From Neurospora tetrasperma FGSC 2508 (Eukaryota > Ascomycota > Sordariomycetes > Sordariales > Sordariaceae), in assembly GCF_000213175.1 (NCBI RefSeq), contig NW_009799100.1:618132-682131 (forward strand): a stretch of 64,000 nt of DNA, read 5' to 3'. How positions within the stretch are numbered: the stretch's first letter is position 1; the number at the start of each line of letters is the position of its first letter. This document shows positions 12,274 through 23,600 of this stretch, one piece after another. A model generated the notes under the pieces. The model made no database searches. It was not told the origin of the DNA and saw only the letters and a list, made by a program, of their open reading frames with translations. The translations under genes were made by a program, and so were the position numbers.

Positions 12274-12949
12274 GCCGTGTTCGTTACCGCGTTAAGGTTT
12301 TGGCCTTAACCTTTGCATTACTGTGCAGGGTCTGCAGCTGCACTCCTGTAATATTAAGGCAGCTTTAAGGTATGCCAAGGGAGCTCATTACTGAGCTCTG
12401 TTTGGTATATAGAGGTATATATAACCAGGGGCAATAGCCTGCCCCCGGAGTCATCTTTTCAACTCTTCCACTCCAGTCTTCTCAATTATTACAGTGTATA
12501 TACAGTGTAAGATACTATATAGTCCAGATGGTAGATTTCAATTGGGAATAGCCTTATTTATTATCTTTTGGAAAAAAAGGTCTCTTTATTTTTTTGTTTT
12601 TTTTTATTTTTTTCCTAAAGAGAGGTTTGTAACGGCAACCCCCTATATTTATAAGGGGTAAAGCGCTATAGGTAGTTCTTACTACGTTCCTTACTACTAT
12701 ACCGCTCAAAATCGAGCGGTATAGTAGTAAGTAGAACGGTTAAAAAATAAGAATATTCTAGCCTTCTAATTAGTCAAATCGACGATTTAGAGTAAGTATA
12801 GGTAATTATAGATAGTTGCAGGTAATTGCATAAAAATAAGGATTTTTTAACGAACGCTACACGAGCGCAGTATAGTAGTAAGCTTACTGCGATCCGAACC
12901 CTGCAAATCTGAATATCTCCGAACTTTATACTACGGTAACGAACACGGC
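12274..12949. mobile_element. Non-autonomous inverted-repeat element
   Basis: A perfect 16-bp terminal inverted repeat, GCCGTGTTCGTTACCG and its complement, bounds 676 bp. No clear target duplication is visible. The interior has a long A/T run near 12,565-12,615, a second inverted repeat around AGGTCTCTTTA/TAAAGAGAGGT and the strong hairpin at 12690-12731. It also has the 'TATAAGGGGTAAAGCGCT' module found in two other elements of the window. There is no coding capacity. The superfamily is unknown and a composite insertion is possible. Confidence 0.65.
12690..12731. repeat. Perfect 18-bp hairpin inside the 12274-12949 element
   Basis: CTTACTACTATACCGCTC at 12690-12707 is followed by a 6-base loop and its exact reverse complement at 12714-12731. 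It is probably structural for the element, or a small nested palindrome. No transcript can be claimed. Confidence 0.7.
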
Positions 12950-13226
12950 TTGAATAGAACCTACGACCATGCTCAATGTCACTTCCACTTGCCATGACCA
13001 TGCAAATCGGATCCTGTCGATGTAGATATAGGGGCAAGCTAGTATCTATGTCCTATACAACATAAAGCCCAATCTCAACGGAATGATCCCTACCTCCTTT
13101 TCAATCCACTCCCCTCGATGTTTTCTCGCTGCAGGTGCCTACAAGTAGATACCTTCACAAAGCTGGGCCGTGTGTCCACATCGACGAGAAGTGGAATGCC
13201 CGCTGCCCATTGTGAAGGTAAGGTAT

Positions 13227-14174
13227 CTATCTCCTCCAGGTAGATTGACCCTTTGAAGGGTAGGAGCGGCCACCCTGGTTCGGCCGAGTATTCCTCTCGT
13301 GGAGGCTCCTTGGCCGCATGTTGTAGTTGTGTTGAAGGATTGATGCGTTGAGCCAGTCCATGGCCAATGGTGACGCGTCAATATATTGGACGAACCAAGT
13401 AGTCCACTCCGCCTCCTTCATCGATAGAACCCTTATTAGGGCAAGCAACTGTGCCACACAGTCGTTGGTGGCATTGTGTAGGTTGAAGCCCTCGCCCAGG
13501 GCACCGAGCGAGGAGAAAACCTCTTCCCCCTTTGTCTGTGGTTTGTGGAATCGGATCTGGAAAACCGACCATAATTGGAGATCCCAGATTTTTACATCCG
13601 AGCCTGCAGCGGTCAGATCAAGGCCGCCGAGATGAAATACGGTCTCTTCCATGTGTGCAGCCCAGTAGAGGATGCGCACGGACCGATCCTTGCCACTTTT
13701 GACCTCGGCGTCGGTGCGGTTCTGGCTGCAAAGCTGCTTGATGGTGTCCTTCAGGTCGTTTAAGGCCTTCTCCTTGGTCTTGACAATGGAGCGCGCAAAT
13801 GCACAATGGTACGGCCGGGCTGAATGCGGCTTGTTGCCGAACTTTTTGTGGTAAAAGGCTGGGCAGGTCTCCTCAGTGACTCTGCGGAACTCGTGGATGA
13901 TGGTGTGTTGGGCCTTAATGTGAGGTCCAATGCTTTCGATGTCGGCGGGGTTGGATGTCGGTGTCTTGAGGTTATCGCGGGGATCGTAAATTGCAATTCC
14001 CACCTCGGAAAGCTTGTCGTAAGCTGTAGTTGCAGGTTGGCCGCGCTTCTGAACAAGGTGGTCGACCCCTTCGAGGTCGATAGCAACAATGATCGTGTCT
14101 TTCAATGTATCCCGAAAGGCGCAAAGTCCTTCGAAGTCCCAAACATAGGGCGATGCAGGCGTTTTGACAACCAT
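13227..14174 (-). CDS. Nuclease copy D, complete (Gfd2/YDR514C-like DEDDh family)
   Basis: This is a single-exon gene of 315 residues. The ATG at 14174 is chosen because the protein then starts just before the family lead-in; the frame is also open about 115 codons upstream, most likely as leader. Core elements in order: first motif I-D-L-E-G (D33, E35); K-L-S-E-V-G-I-A-I-Y-D-P-R; E-E-T-C-P-A-F-Y-H then H-S-A-R-P-Y-H-C-A-F (residues 100-126), a possible metal-binding insert. Next come W-A-A-H-M-E (E176) where the second motif is expected, W-D-L-Q-L-W, and H-N-A-T-N-D (H233, D238). The tail is short and basic (R-P-R-S-L-H-E-R). In DEDDh enzymes these acidic residues bind two metal ions for 3'-5' hydrolysis. 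Substrate and role here are unknown. Copy B contains a near-identical segment, so exchange between copies is recent. Confidence 0.72.
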   Translation of the reverse strand: MVVKTPASPYVWDFEGLCAFRDTLKDTIIVAIDLEGVDHLVQKRGQPATTAYDKLSEVGIAIYDPRDNLKTPTSNPADIESIGPHIKAQHTIIHEFRRVTEETCPAFYHKKFGNKPHSARPYHCAFARSIVKTKEKALNDLKDTIKQLCSQNRTDAEVKSGKDRSVRILYWAAHMEETVFHLGGLDLTAAGSDVKIWDLQLWSVFQIRFHKPQTKGEEVFSSLGALGEGFNLHNATNDCVAQLLALIRVLSMKEAEWTTWFVQYIDASPLAMDWLNASILQHNYNMRPRSLHERNTRPNQGGRSYPSKGQSTWRR

Positions 14175-15301
14175 GATTGTTCGATGGTACTGAAAAGAGG
14201 TAATCTCTAGAGGTCGTCTTGAGTCAGGACCGACTTCGATGATGCTTTTTGGACATAGGAAATGCTTACTTGTCTTTTGGTTGCGAGAAGCTGTCTTGCA
14301 ATGAGGGTCCAATGTCTGTGTTCCTTCGTTCGTTGCCTGTTTGGGTTCGGAATATGAGAGGAATTGACCTACAGGAGGAAGAAAAGAAGTGTGAGTCGGA
14401 GGAAGAGAGTGGGGGATTAAATAGGGCTGGGAAGAGATAAAACCCAGGTCACCACGAGGAGAAGTGAAGGGGAGTTTGGTGGTGAAGGGACATGAACAGG
14501 TTGATGGAACCTGTAACAATTCCGTTGTTCACGGATCTAATTGGGAGGGCGACCGGAAGTGGGTTCAAGACCCAGGTCCTGTGATAGCTTCCACTTCACA
14601 GCACGGCCGGTGAATGGCTTCACTTCCATGGTCAAGGTTCAGGTTCTGTCCAGCTTCTGTTGGCGGACCTTCACTGAAGGCATTCACCTTTCTGAGGGCA
14701 CTCTCCACCCTTGGACTCGCCCTTGAGGTTTTGAGCATGCACAAAGGTTTAAGGGTGGACACTCGGGAAAATGATGTTCTTTGACTGAATATCGGGGACT
14801 TCAATCGAGGAATCTGGCGATGGCCATGTAAGACATCAATGTCAAGAAGTTTTATACGCCGATACTGGAAAACACAAAAAAAATAAGGTCAACGATACTT
14901 AAGGTAGGATGAATGAGGGCGAATGTACGTCAAGAAATGAGTTGTGAAACGGTAAATGCCCTTTGATGCTATGGAAGCTCTTCATCATGCAGCCCTCCCA
15001 CCGTCCCGTCTGAAATTGAGAAGAGTCTTCGCAGAAATTGCAGTCAAAACTCAGGTAGGTAGATGTCCTGAGGAGCTGCCTTTAGAAGGAAGCCCGATAC
15101 TGCCCTCCTACCAAATTGGGTTCTTTTCCCACTGCTCCTTCCACTGCTTTGACGAAATGTCTGCCCACGGGTCTAACGGAAATGGTGACGGCGGCGGTTG
15201 CTCTTCATCCACCTCTAGCCTCTTAGCGTAATTTTCCATATAAATCGCGGGGTTGACCCAGTCTAAACATACCGAAGCGGGAAACCCTGAGTCGCAACAA
15301 G
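14175..15301. other. Intergenic region upstream of nuclease D
   Basis: Just upstream of D the minus strand stays open for 115 codons without family features, probably 5' leader. I see nothing else that can be supported in the rest. Confidence 0.4.
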
Positions 15302-15823
15302 CGTTGTCTAACAGACAATTAATGTTTAGAAAACAGTAACTGTTTTCCAGATATTAATTGTCTTCCAAATATTAATTGTCTTCCAAGCCCCTAGAAGTCA
15401 AAAGTATAGGGCTTAGTATAGGGTATAACCTTCTATACTTTAGTGGCCTTGATAGTGGCCTTTGAAGGCTAGCATTGGAACTTGAAAGGTCTTCCGGAAT
15501 AGCCTCAAAAAGTTGGTCACGAACAGGAATCGAACAAAGGTCACGAGCAAGAATGGGAATAAAGAACTACTTCATTAACCATTTGACTACTAAGCCAATT
15601 GGTTATTTCTAATGAAAATGGCTGGTTCTTTCCGTTAATAAAGGTTGTTAGGAAGGGGGGAGGCGGAGGAAGGAAGGTAGGACTTTGAAACTTTAAAAAA
15701 TTCTGAAATTTAGCCCGACCCGGCTCCAAAACCAAGGACACTATATTACAGCGCTTACCCCCTATAAGAAACATACATTGTTTTTTAAACATTGATTGTG
15801 GTTATTGTCCAACAACCACAACG
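15302..15823. mobile_element. Degenerate inverted-repeat element carrying a tRNA-like segment
   Basis: The two ends both begin CGTTGT. They contain an imperfect inverted repeat of about 31 bp: ACAATTAATGTTTAGAAAAC on the left against ACAATCAATGTTTAAAAAAC read from the right. Just inside the left end a 16-bp unit, ATATTAATTGTCTTCC, occurs twice. The right half has the AGCGCTTACCCCCTATAAG module (about 15,749-15,768), shared in reverse with the elements at 9702 and 12274. No target duplication is clear. No protein is recognised. Confidence 0.45.
15514..15600 (-). repeat. tRNA-like (pol III box-bearing) sequence, possible SINE remnant
   Basis: Read on the minus strand, TGGCTTAGTAGTCAAATGG resembles an A box and GTTCGATTCC matches a B box. 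A run of about 22 bases beginning GGTCACGA(A/G)CA is present twice in tandem on the plus strand, which stretches the spacing. The T-stem does not pair, so this is not a working tRNA. A tRNA-derived repeat is the best guess, not a firm call. Confidence 0.3.
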
Positions 15824-15847
15824 TATATCTAGAAATAGATTTTCCCA

Positions 15848-16729
15848 CTACAGTATAGAGGGCAGGTTCTCTCCCTCATCATACCACTTGTGCCACTCCT
15901 CTTCCGTCATCTTCATGAAGCGAAGCCAGGAAAGGACTTGGGCGACCGTGTCGTTGGCCGCATTGTGAAAAACGATGCCGTGTTCTCGTCCTTCCCTGAT
16001 TGCCTGCTCGTTTCCTCCTAAAATCCCCAAAGACGCCAAAGCCCTCCCACAGTTCACACGTGGAGGGGCGATCATCTCGCCGTCGTCATCAAACCAAGGC
16101 TCCGGAAAGAAATGGTGCTCGAACGGGGACCAGGTCTGGAGATCCCACAGTTCGATGTCATCGCCCAGCCATGAAAAGTCGACACCGCCTTCATCAAGGA
16201 TGTCCTGCTCTAGGCGGAGATCCCAGAAGAGGATCTTGACAGAGCGCTGCTTGTCGTTTTCAAACTCTTCATTGGTTCGATTTTGGCGTACCAGCTGCCA
16301 GAAGAAAGAATGCAACCACCACATGGTTTCGATTTTCGTCAGGTAGGTGGATTTCGTAAATTGAGAGTGGTATGGCCGGGCAAAATGTCTCTTTCTGGGG
16401 TGGTTTGGTGGGTGACACCTGCAGGTTTCTTCATGGACCAGCGACCAGGCGTAGTCGATGAAATGTGTGGCCTCGATGTGCTGGGCAAGCTGGTCAAATG
16501 TATTCCGGCTGTACGGCGCCAGTCGAGGGTCAAAAACCGAGACTCCCAGTTCGGACGCTTGGCAGTATTTTGAGACCTCGTCGTGCTTAAAGTGGTCTAC
16601 GGTCTCAAAGTCAAGAGACACGATTATGGCATCCTGATTTCTGGCGAGGAAGGACTGGAGAGCCTGGTATGAGGAAACTGGCTTCGGTGAGGTCGCCCAA
16701 CGAGGGCCGGCAGCAAAGTACTCAGGCAT
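15848..16729 (-). CDS. Nuclease copy E, complete (Gfd2/YDR514C-like DEDDh family)
   Basis: This single-exon gene of 293 residues starts at ATG 16729 (MPEYFAAGPR). Core: L-D-F-E-T (D40, E42); Q-A-S-E-L-G-V-S-V-F-D-P-R; E-E-T-C-R-C followed by several His and H-F-A-R-P-Y-H-S-Q-F (residues 100-124). Then W-D-L-R-L-E (E174) at the second-motif position, L-W-D-L-Q-T-W-S-P-F, and H-N-A-A-N-D (H255, D260). A loop of about 20 extra residues (F-F-P-E-P-W-F-D-D-D-G-E) lies between the last two blocks. The protein ends about 33 residues after the third motif with no tail, so it is the most compact copy. It lies 24 bp left-flanked by the 15302-15823 element. Enzyme activity and substrate are inferred only from the family. 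Confidence 0.72.
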   Translation of the reverse strand: MPEYFAAGPRWATSPKPVSSYQALQSFLARNQDAIIVSLDFETVDHFKHDEVSKYCQASELGVSVFDPRLAPYSRNTFDQLAQHIEATHFIDYAWSLVHEETCRCHPPNHPRKRHFARPYHSQFTKSTYLTKIETMWWLHSFFWQLVRQNRTNEEFENDKQRSVKILFWDLRLEQDILDEGGVDFSWLGDDIELWDLQTWSPFEHHFFPEPWFDDDGEMIAPPRVNCGRALASLGILGGNEQAIREGREHGIVFHNAANDTVAQVLSWLRFMKMTEEEWHKWYDEGENLPSIL

Positions 16730-19317
16730 TTTGAATAGTGATTTTGGGTTGTTACGATAGGAAGGCTTGGGTGGGCCTCATGCAATGATGTTAATGAGTA
16801 CTCAGATTTATATAAAAAGAATTGGGAAGAAGGTAGTTACCAGCAAAAGAGCTATATCTTGGTCTGAAGGTATTGCTCTAAGATTTCTTGAATTTTGAAG
16901 GTAATGATCAAGGAAATGACCAGAGGGCTGTGAACTCGCTGTCTGGCGACGTGAATACCTGTAAGGGCTTTTGCTGTGAGCTGAAGAACAGGAGCAAAAA
17001 AAGGCAAAAACAGGTTGAGTTGGTGGTGGAATGGGGGAAAGTTAAATAGGCGTGGAGGAGTAGATAAATACTCGGGCATCGAGTGGATGGCAGAGGCCGT
17101 CGTATCCATCTTATGGTGCTATTAATGACACCAACCGCGTTCAGATCAGAGTGGTCATGCCCAGATCGGGAATAGATTCAGGTTTCAGGCCGTTCGTGAA
17201 AAAGTGAATGGAGAAAACTGGCCCAAAGCCCCTTCACCATCATCTACACTTGTTTGTGCATGCCAGAAACCTTATCCTACTCGTTGACAGACCAATTCGC
17301 CTGCCCGATAGGATCAAACGGACACAGCCATGCTCGCTCGTCTGGTGTGTCCCATGGCTCAGGTTTGGAATGGCGGGGAGACTGCAGCTGTTTTGCCTAA
17401 TCTTTCCACCAACGAAATCCATTCGAAATAGGTCTGTGAATTGTTTCGTCAGCGCAATCTGGTCTTCTTGCCATACTGGAGGACCAGCATTAAAGGAAAA
17501 AAGGGTGATAAACTCGCCATGCTAACGTGACCTCCATCTTGACCCACCGAAACCTCGTTTTATGGCTACGGTATCCAAGGAATCATACAATCCCGCTATA
17601 ACTCCCTGGAGGTGTTCATTGCTTCCGAAGCCAATGATTTCTGTGTGCGGTTCGTACTCTATCGGTGGTCGTCAGGTTAAGGTTTTGAAAGGAGAAGATG
17701 GGACTGAAGGCCGTGATGGATAAGTCGAAGATGTCCCATGTCCACGAGCCCGAGGCCCCCCGGCCAGGCCTGTACATGAACACGAACTTCGTGCGCTGTA
17801 ACGACCGCTATAAAATCCCAAAGTTCAGTGAACATCTGCAGAGCCAAAAAGTTCAGACCAATCAAAGGTTGTGACTGCCCTCCCAGCCATCCGAATCGGG
17901 AAGGTGGTCCGTGTCCAGCAGCACTGTCAAACGACCCAAGATTCTCCGGCTGTGAACGACAAAAATGAGCAGAATCATTCCCATCGCCCATGGAAAAAGG
18001 AAAAAAAGAAAAAAAGAGAAAAAAGAAAAAGGAAAAAAGAAAGAAAATGGCTGGGAGGGAAAAGATGATAATAAAGCATCTATAGAAAATGGGAGCCCCA
18101 GCCTGAAGAAAAGCCCGCATCAGTGGTCATGTCACCACGGGCGAACGAGCCGGCGGTAGATGGCAGTACAGCATCTCCTGTCCCTTTGTCCAGCAAAGAA
18201 AAGAAGCGGATGAAGAACCGAAAGGAATGATGACGCAGGAGTATATACCACATGTAGTCCAAATAGGAAAAAGAAATGTAGTGAAGGCGTAATGAATAAT
18301 GATCCTCGATGATCTGAGGTACCTCGAGGTAGCAGAGCATAACTTCCATCCATCAATGCGCAGAGGCAAAGGCAAAGTGTCCATGATATCCATCCTCAAC
18401 AGGCAGGTCCGATCATTGCATCGGCGGGATAAAGGCCAGCTTTATACCTCATGAGGGTCGTAATTTCCAGCTCAAATCTTCCTCTGATTGCAGCTTCCCA
18501 CAACACCAATGGCTTGATGTAATCAAATAGTAGACATTTGCCGAGCAAACTCCAACTCAACAGGGGCAAGCCGTCAAGGAAACAGCCCGGGCCAGCAGTG
18601 TTCTTGGTTAACAGTTTGACCACAGGGTTTCTACCAGATTTTATGCAAAGGCTTAAGCACAAATTGATGGTACAAGCACGTTGGAAAACGGTTAAAATGA
18701 TTGTGATTTTATATGGTGAACGCAATGATCTCGCTCCTCTACCTTGATCCTACTTCCACTTCCACCCGTCCCCCTTGCCTTACGGGTAAACCGTAATTAT
18801 CTTCACTAACTCCTCCTCCCACATCACCACGTAGCGGCAGAGGTAGTAACAGTGGCTACATCCAAGTGCCCCTTTCACTCAGGCAGAGGAACCTAACCGC
18901 GCTCTTCATTTTGGCTTGGCTCTGATTCCCGCGGCACGGCTTCAAACTCCGGCCTTGCTTGTACGAGAGATCTTGCCGATGCTTGCTTCTCTGGGTACCT
19001 AAAGGTAACCTATGGTGATGCGTCCTGCAGACTCGCCCATTTGCGGTTTGAGAATTTATTGCTCGCTGCCTCTGATTCCATGCTGTGTGACGAATCTTTG
19101 CCTTGGTGATCGATGCAAACCGCAAACGTTTTGCGTCCTCATGAGTCAGTCAGATCGGCGGGCATGTTTCTTACCACCACGAGATGTAGAACGGAACTTG
19201 GCCCAGTGCATGGCAGCGAATGATCGCTCAGGTACGGGGTTTGGTTTCTCACTGATCGTCCTTTCCGTGGTGGCGGGATTGCTATTTAACGGAGGTTGAG
19301 CAGCAGCGGGCGCGGCC
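16730..19317. other. Intergenic region with a purine-rich tract
   Basis: About 2.6 kb without a gene I can support. A plus-strand A/G tract occupies roughly 17,992-18,055. Open frames across it are low complexity and lack family features. Confidence 0.4.
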
Positions 19318-20679
19318 TTAGGGAATAGATCTGATGGGTCGAAGTGTGTTGTCACGCTGATATGATCCGTCGTCGGATGTTCCACTTCTGTTGTCTACGG
19401 GGGAAGAGATGGTACTTTGCTGGGCAGGTGTTTTTTTGTTACAGGGCTTAGAGTTGTCGACGTTAGTCCAGTCACTCCCTTCCTCTACCTCCATGGTAGA
19501 TAGGTTACCCCTAGATGTAGGTGATGCGGCGGGACTCCTGGACGTATACCTGCTCAACTTGGTCGACAGTTCAGCATGGTGGTCCTCAACGGTTTCCGGC
19601 AAGGCCCAAGTGGACTACCACCCCGTGGTTGACTTCCATTCCCATGATTCCCAGGAGGATGAAGTCCAGGTAGTCGAGGACCAGCTCGTGAAGGACCAGC
19701 TTGTGGTCGGTGACCATGGCGAAGTGGGATTGATGATTTTCTCTGCCGGCTTTCGCAGAACATCCGCCCAGCTTCTCAACTCCATCGCGCTACCGACAGT
19801 GGTGAAAGTGACACCAGCCTCGATCTCAGCCATTGCGCTGTGGTGCACAATGACGGGCTCAGGCTCTGGATCCTCGGGATCCTCGACTTCCTGGGGTTTC
19901 TCCCCCAGTTGAAGTACCGGGCGAAGCTCCTGGTTCGCCTTCCACACTTCCCCGCTAATCCAGGACAAGTCGACTGGATCCAGGTCACCAGGGGTATAGT
20001 CTGAACGACCACGCCAATTCTTCCACTCGGCCTCTGTCATGACCATGAATCGCAGGAAGGCGACGACTTGGGTGAACGTATCGTTGGCAGCGTTGTGCAA
20101 CACTGCCATGCCCCCGGCCCCTGCTCCAAGAGCCCCGAGACTGTCGAACGCCTTTCCTGCACCGGTCTTGGCCTTTTCGAACCTCGACCGGAAGGGCTTG
20201 AACTTTTGGTAGTCCCATTCGATGGCCCCGTACCTGGTGACATCAAACTCCATGTCATGGAACCAGTTGGATTCCATGCGCGCGTCCCAGTAGATGATCC
20301 GCACCGTACGACGCTTGCCTGCTTCGATTTCTTCGGTGGTGAGGTTCCTAACGGACAGATCGTGTAGAAGGCTATCGAGGTCGGAAAGAGCCTCGTTATG
20401 GGTTTTGATCTGAGACTCGGCGACCATGCAGTGATAGGGCGTGGCCGTATGCGGTTTCTCATGGGTTCTGTGGTAGGGGGCGTAGCACGTTTCTTCGGTA
20501 AAATTGCGCCAGCGGTGGATGATTGTGTGATGACTGACGATGGATTTGGAGATCGTCGACAATCTTTCGGTAGAGCTGGCTCCGGAAATAGTGGATGAGG
20601 TATAACAGTGGTTGAGACGAACGTCTCGAGGGTCGAAGAATGATGAACCGACTTCCGAAACCTTTTCCCAGTTCTCCAG
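19318..20679 (-). pseudogene. Nuclease copy F, C-terminal part, interrupted by a hAT-like element
   Basis: This part carries K-V-S-E-V-G-S-S-F-F-D-P-R, E-E-T-C-Y-A-P-Y-H and H-T-A-T-P-Y-H-C. It continues with W-D-A-R-M-E at the second-motif position, E-W-D-Y-Q-K-F-K-P-F and the third motif H-N-A-A-N-D, followed by a helix and a tail. The tail is rich in Trp, Ser and Thr (S-W-S-F-T-S-W-S-S-T-T-W). It reaches a TAG at 19615, after which the same frame remains open for about 99 codons to 19318. A single nonsense change of the RIP type may have shortened the protein, or 19615 may be the true end. The start of the gene lies beyond the transposon at 24107-24285. The 8-bp target duplication TTCTCCAG is at 20672-20679. 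Confidence 0.72.
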
Positions 20680-23600
20680 GAGTAACCCTCCGCACACCCA
20701 CCCCATTCCCTACATATACCCAAAAACCTCCAATGCAGCTAACATGTAAATAACCATATTTTGGGTATAATCTTACTCGTTTTACATATTAGGGACCTTA
20801 GTCAAATTTCTAGGTTATATAATTATCTCAAATCTAGTAATATCTCCATAGTATTTATTACAAATTAATAGTAATTAAGCGCTCTATTTAAATAATACTA
20901 ATTGTAAACGATTAGATTCAATTGAATTCTACTATTAAATACTAATGTTTAATAGCTCAAATAGCTCAAAGAGCTCATCAAACGAAGAAATTAATAATAC
21001 CTCAATAATTCACTACTCTTTTATTCTCTATTCTCTCGCCCTAGCTACCCAATACCTTCCTAACTCATCATCGCTATTATTATTATTAATAACCTTAATA
21101 TAGTTATATACTTCGTCTTAAGTATTAAGTTACTTAATACTAGGCCCCTCCTTATATTGGGAATAATTGTACTATATTAATATTTATATAGGTTGGGTAT
21201 TCCTTAATCTACTATAGGGCGCTATTACCTTCTTACTAATTTCTCTATTCCGAACTATCCTAATTAATAATAAATTTAATAGAATAAGTTTATTATTAAA
21301 CGGACTACCCTATTTAGGGGGGTAACCTTTAGGTATACCCTTAGCGGCTGGACGAAAATGTAAATATTTATTTACTATATCCTAATATGATAATTAATAT
21401 AAGGTTACCCCGGGGGAAGGATAGTAATAATCTTACCTATTATTATATTAAATATTAGAATAGATAATAATTGTCTTTTATAACTAAGACCGTTTTACCA
21501 AATTCCTTCTTTACTACTATTTTATAGGTATACGGGAGGCTATATTACACTCTAAACTATTTAGTACAAGGGTTAAGAAGTATATTAAGGCAATTCGTAG
21601 TAAGGAGGGTAGTTTTTAATTAATTATATTAATATATAAGGAATTTATATACTTATAATATAATATCGAGAAGTATATTACCTACTTATAAACGCCCAAT
21701 TTAATCTATCTGCATATGAAAAAATAACTTAGTAATAACCTCTTTAAAGTAAATATAATAGCGGATAATATATTGATTACTAATTTAATAAAAATTAATT
21801 AGATTACTACGAGTAAATAACCTCTATAACTTTAAAGAACTATTATTAAATTTACTTAGTAATATAATCTATTACCTATAATTAAAGTAGTACCTAGTAT
21901 GGTATCTAGCCTACTCTTTCTTGCAAGGAAGCAAATTAATTATAATTTACTTAATAATACCTTCCTAATCCTCCCTAAATTAATATTATAGAAGAAATAA
22001 AGCGCTTTCGAACTCCGTTATCGACGGGGCGTAAAGTATATACTACTATATATACAAGAACCCTACCCTCGTATTAGCAACCTTATTAGAAAGCGGACTA
22101 AGCCCAACCTACGTCCTAATAACTATTTTAACCTTCTAATATATATAACGTAATCGATTAAAATTATTTTAATTATCCTAATTAATTGGCTCTCGATATA
22201 GCTATTGTGCAGGCGAAATAAATTATTAAAATCATTACTATTACCTTTCTCTTCTATAAGCTCGTTGTAACTCTCCTCATTATCTTTATTATATTCGCGC
22301 TCGCCATTTAAATCTATACGCTACCAATTATCTTAAAAGTACTTAACTACATTATAATTAATATACTATATATAATATTAATATTAAATATTTAGAAAAA
22401 TTTAATTAATTACTCTAATAAATTAATTATTACTATTAATAATAATAATTAACAGCTCAGGGATTAATAATTTCTTTATTATCTTCCTAATATAGTCAAT
22501 AAACTAGCCAAATCCTTCGTCCTTCTCATTATTAATAATTATTTAAAAGACTAGTATAAATAACTTTTTAGGGGTAACTACAATACCCTATACAATTAGT
22601 ATATAATAATAGTTCATCTTATACATAGTATTAAATAGTAAAATATATAAATATTATTTCTATATCTTTTATTACTTTTTTAAATACTAGAGATTATAGC
22701 GTAGTATATTAGGGTCCTCCTCCTACTACCCTTTATCGCCTATATAATAATTAAAGAGATAATATTTAAATGTAATAAACTTATTATTTTCGAGAGTACG
22801 TACAAATACTTATATATTAGTATACCCCCGTTGTTACAGGGCTAGCGCCCAGGATTAAAGACTCGGCTTTGCTAAGTCTGCCAAGCTGGGAACCAGCTAT
22901 ATTAATAAGGATGCGAGCCTTCTAGTTGGTTGGATCCACATGTTTGCCTAGCCCGTGCGCCCGACTATAAAACCTTCTTTTAATTGTACCCTTCTAATGT
23001 AGTCTTTCTTTACTCTCTTTATTAAATATAGCATTTTAACCATTATACGACTGCTCGCTGTACAATACTCTAGTAGACCCATTATACCCGTTATCTTATT
23101 AGTACATCCTTTATTGTATATTCTCAAAGTCCTTATACGTAAGAAGTAATTTAGGGTATCGTTCTTTAACGGTTGCGTATATAACTCGTATATTTAACTC
23201 CTATTAACAAAGGAGATTCGTAATATCCTTTTAACTCTCCGTATTAAAAGACTATTATTTAAAAATCAAATAGCTTAACAAGTCTCGTAATAGAAGGTAA
23301 CCTTTATATATACAATTAATTGTCTAAATAGTATATTTATAGCCATTCTTCTTTAAATATTATACTATACTACGGAAGGGATATTTATTAATAATCTTTC
23401 GAATAATTATACATTATTTCTTATAAGGGTTAGTATCTACATTAGATATAGATTCAACGTAGTTATATCGAAAGACTTTACAATAGAGCTTACTAATATA
23501 TAGTCCCTTCTTAAAATAGTCAGTACAAAGTATAAATACTCCAAATCTATATTAACGATATATTTTAATAATTTTAAGTATTATAAAGTTTAAATTGGTA

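Noticed and set aside
13824-14210. 128-codon plus-strand open frame opposite nuclease D
   Set aside because: Antisense shadow within the conserved nuclease core.
14540-14590. GGGTTCAAGACCC resembling a tRNA T-arm
   Set aside because: No matching acceptor, D-arm or anticodon arm at the right distances.
16852-17109. Minus-strand open frame containing MPEYL, like the MPEYF start of nuclease E
   Set aside because: Only about five residues match and the rest has no family blocks. It may be chance or a very decayed start, so it is not called as a ninth copy.
17677-18120. 147-codon minus-strand frame with a long Phe/Leu run resembling a membrane segment
   Set aside because: The hydrophobic run is the complement of the A/G tract at 17,992-18,055, not a real membrane protein.
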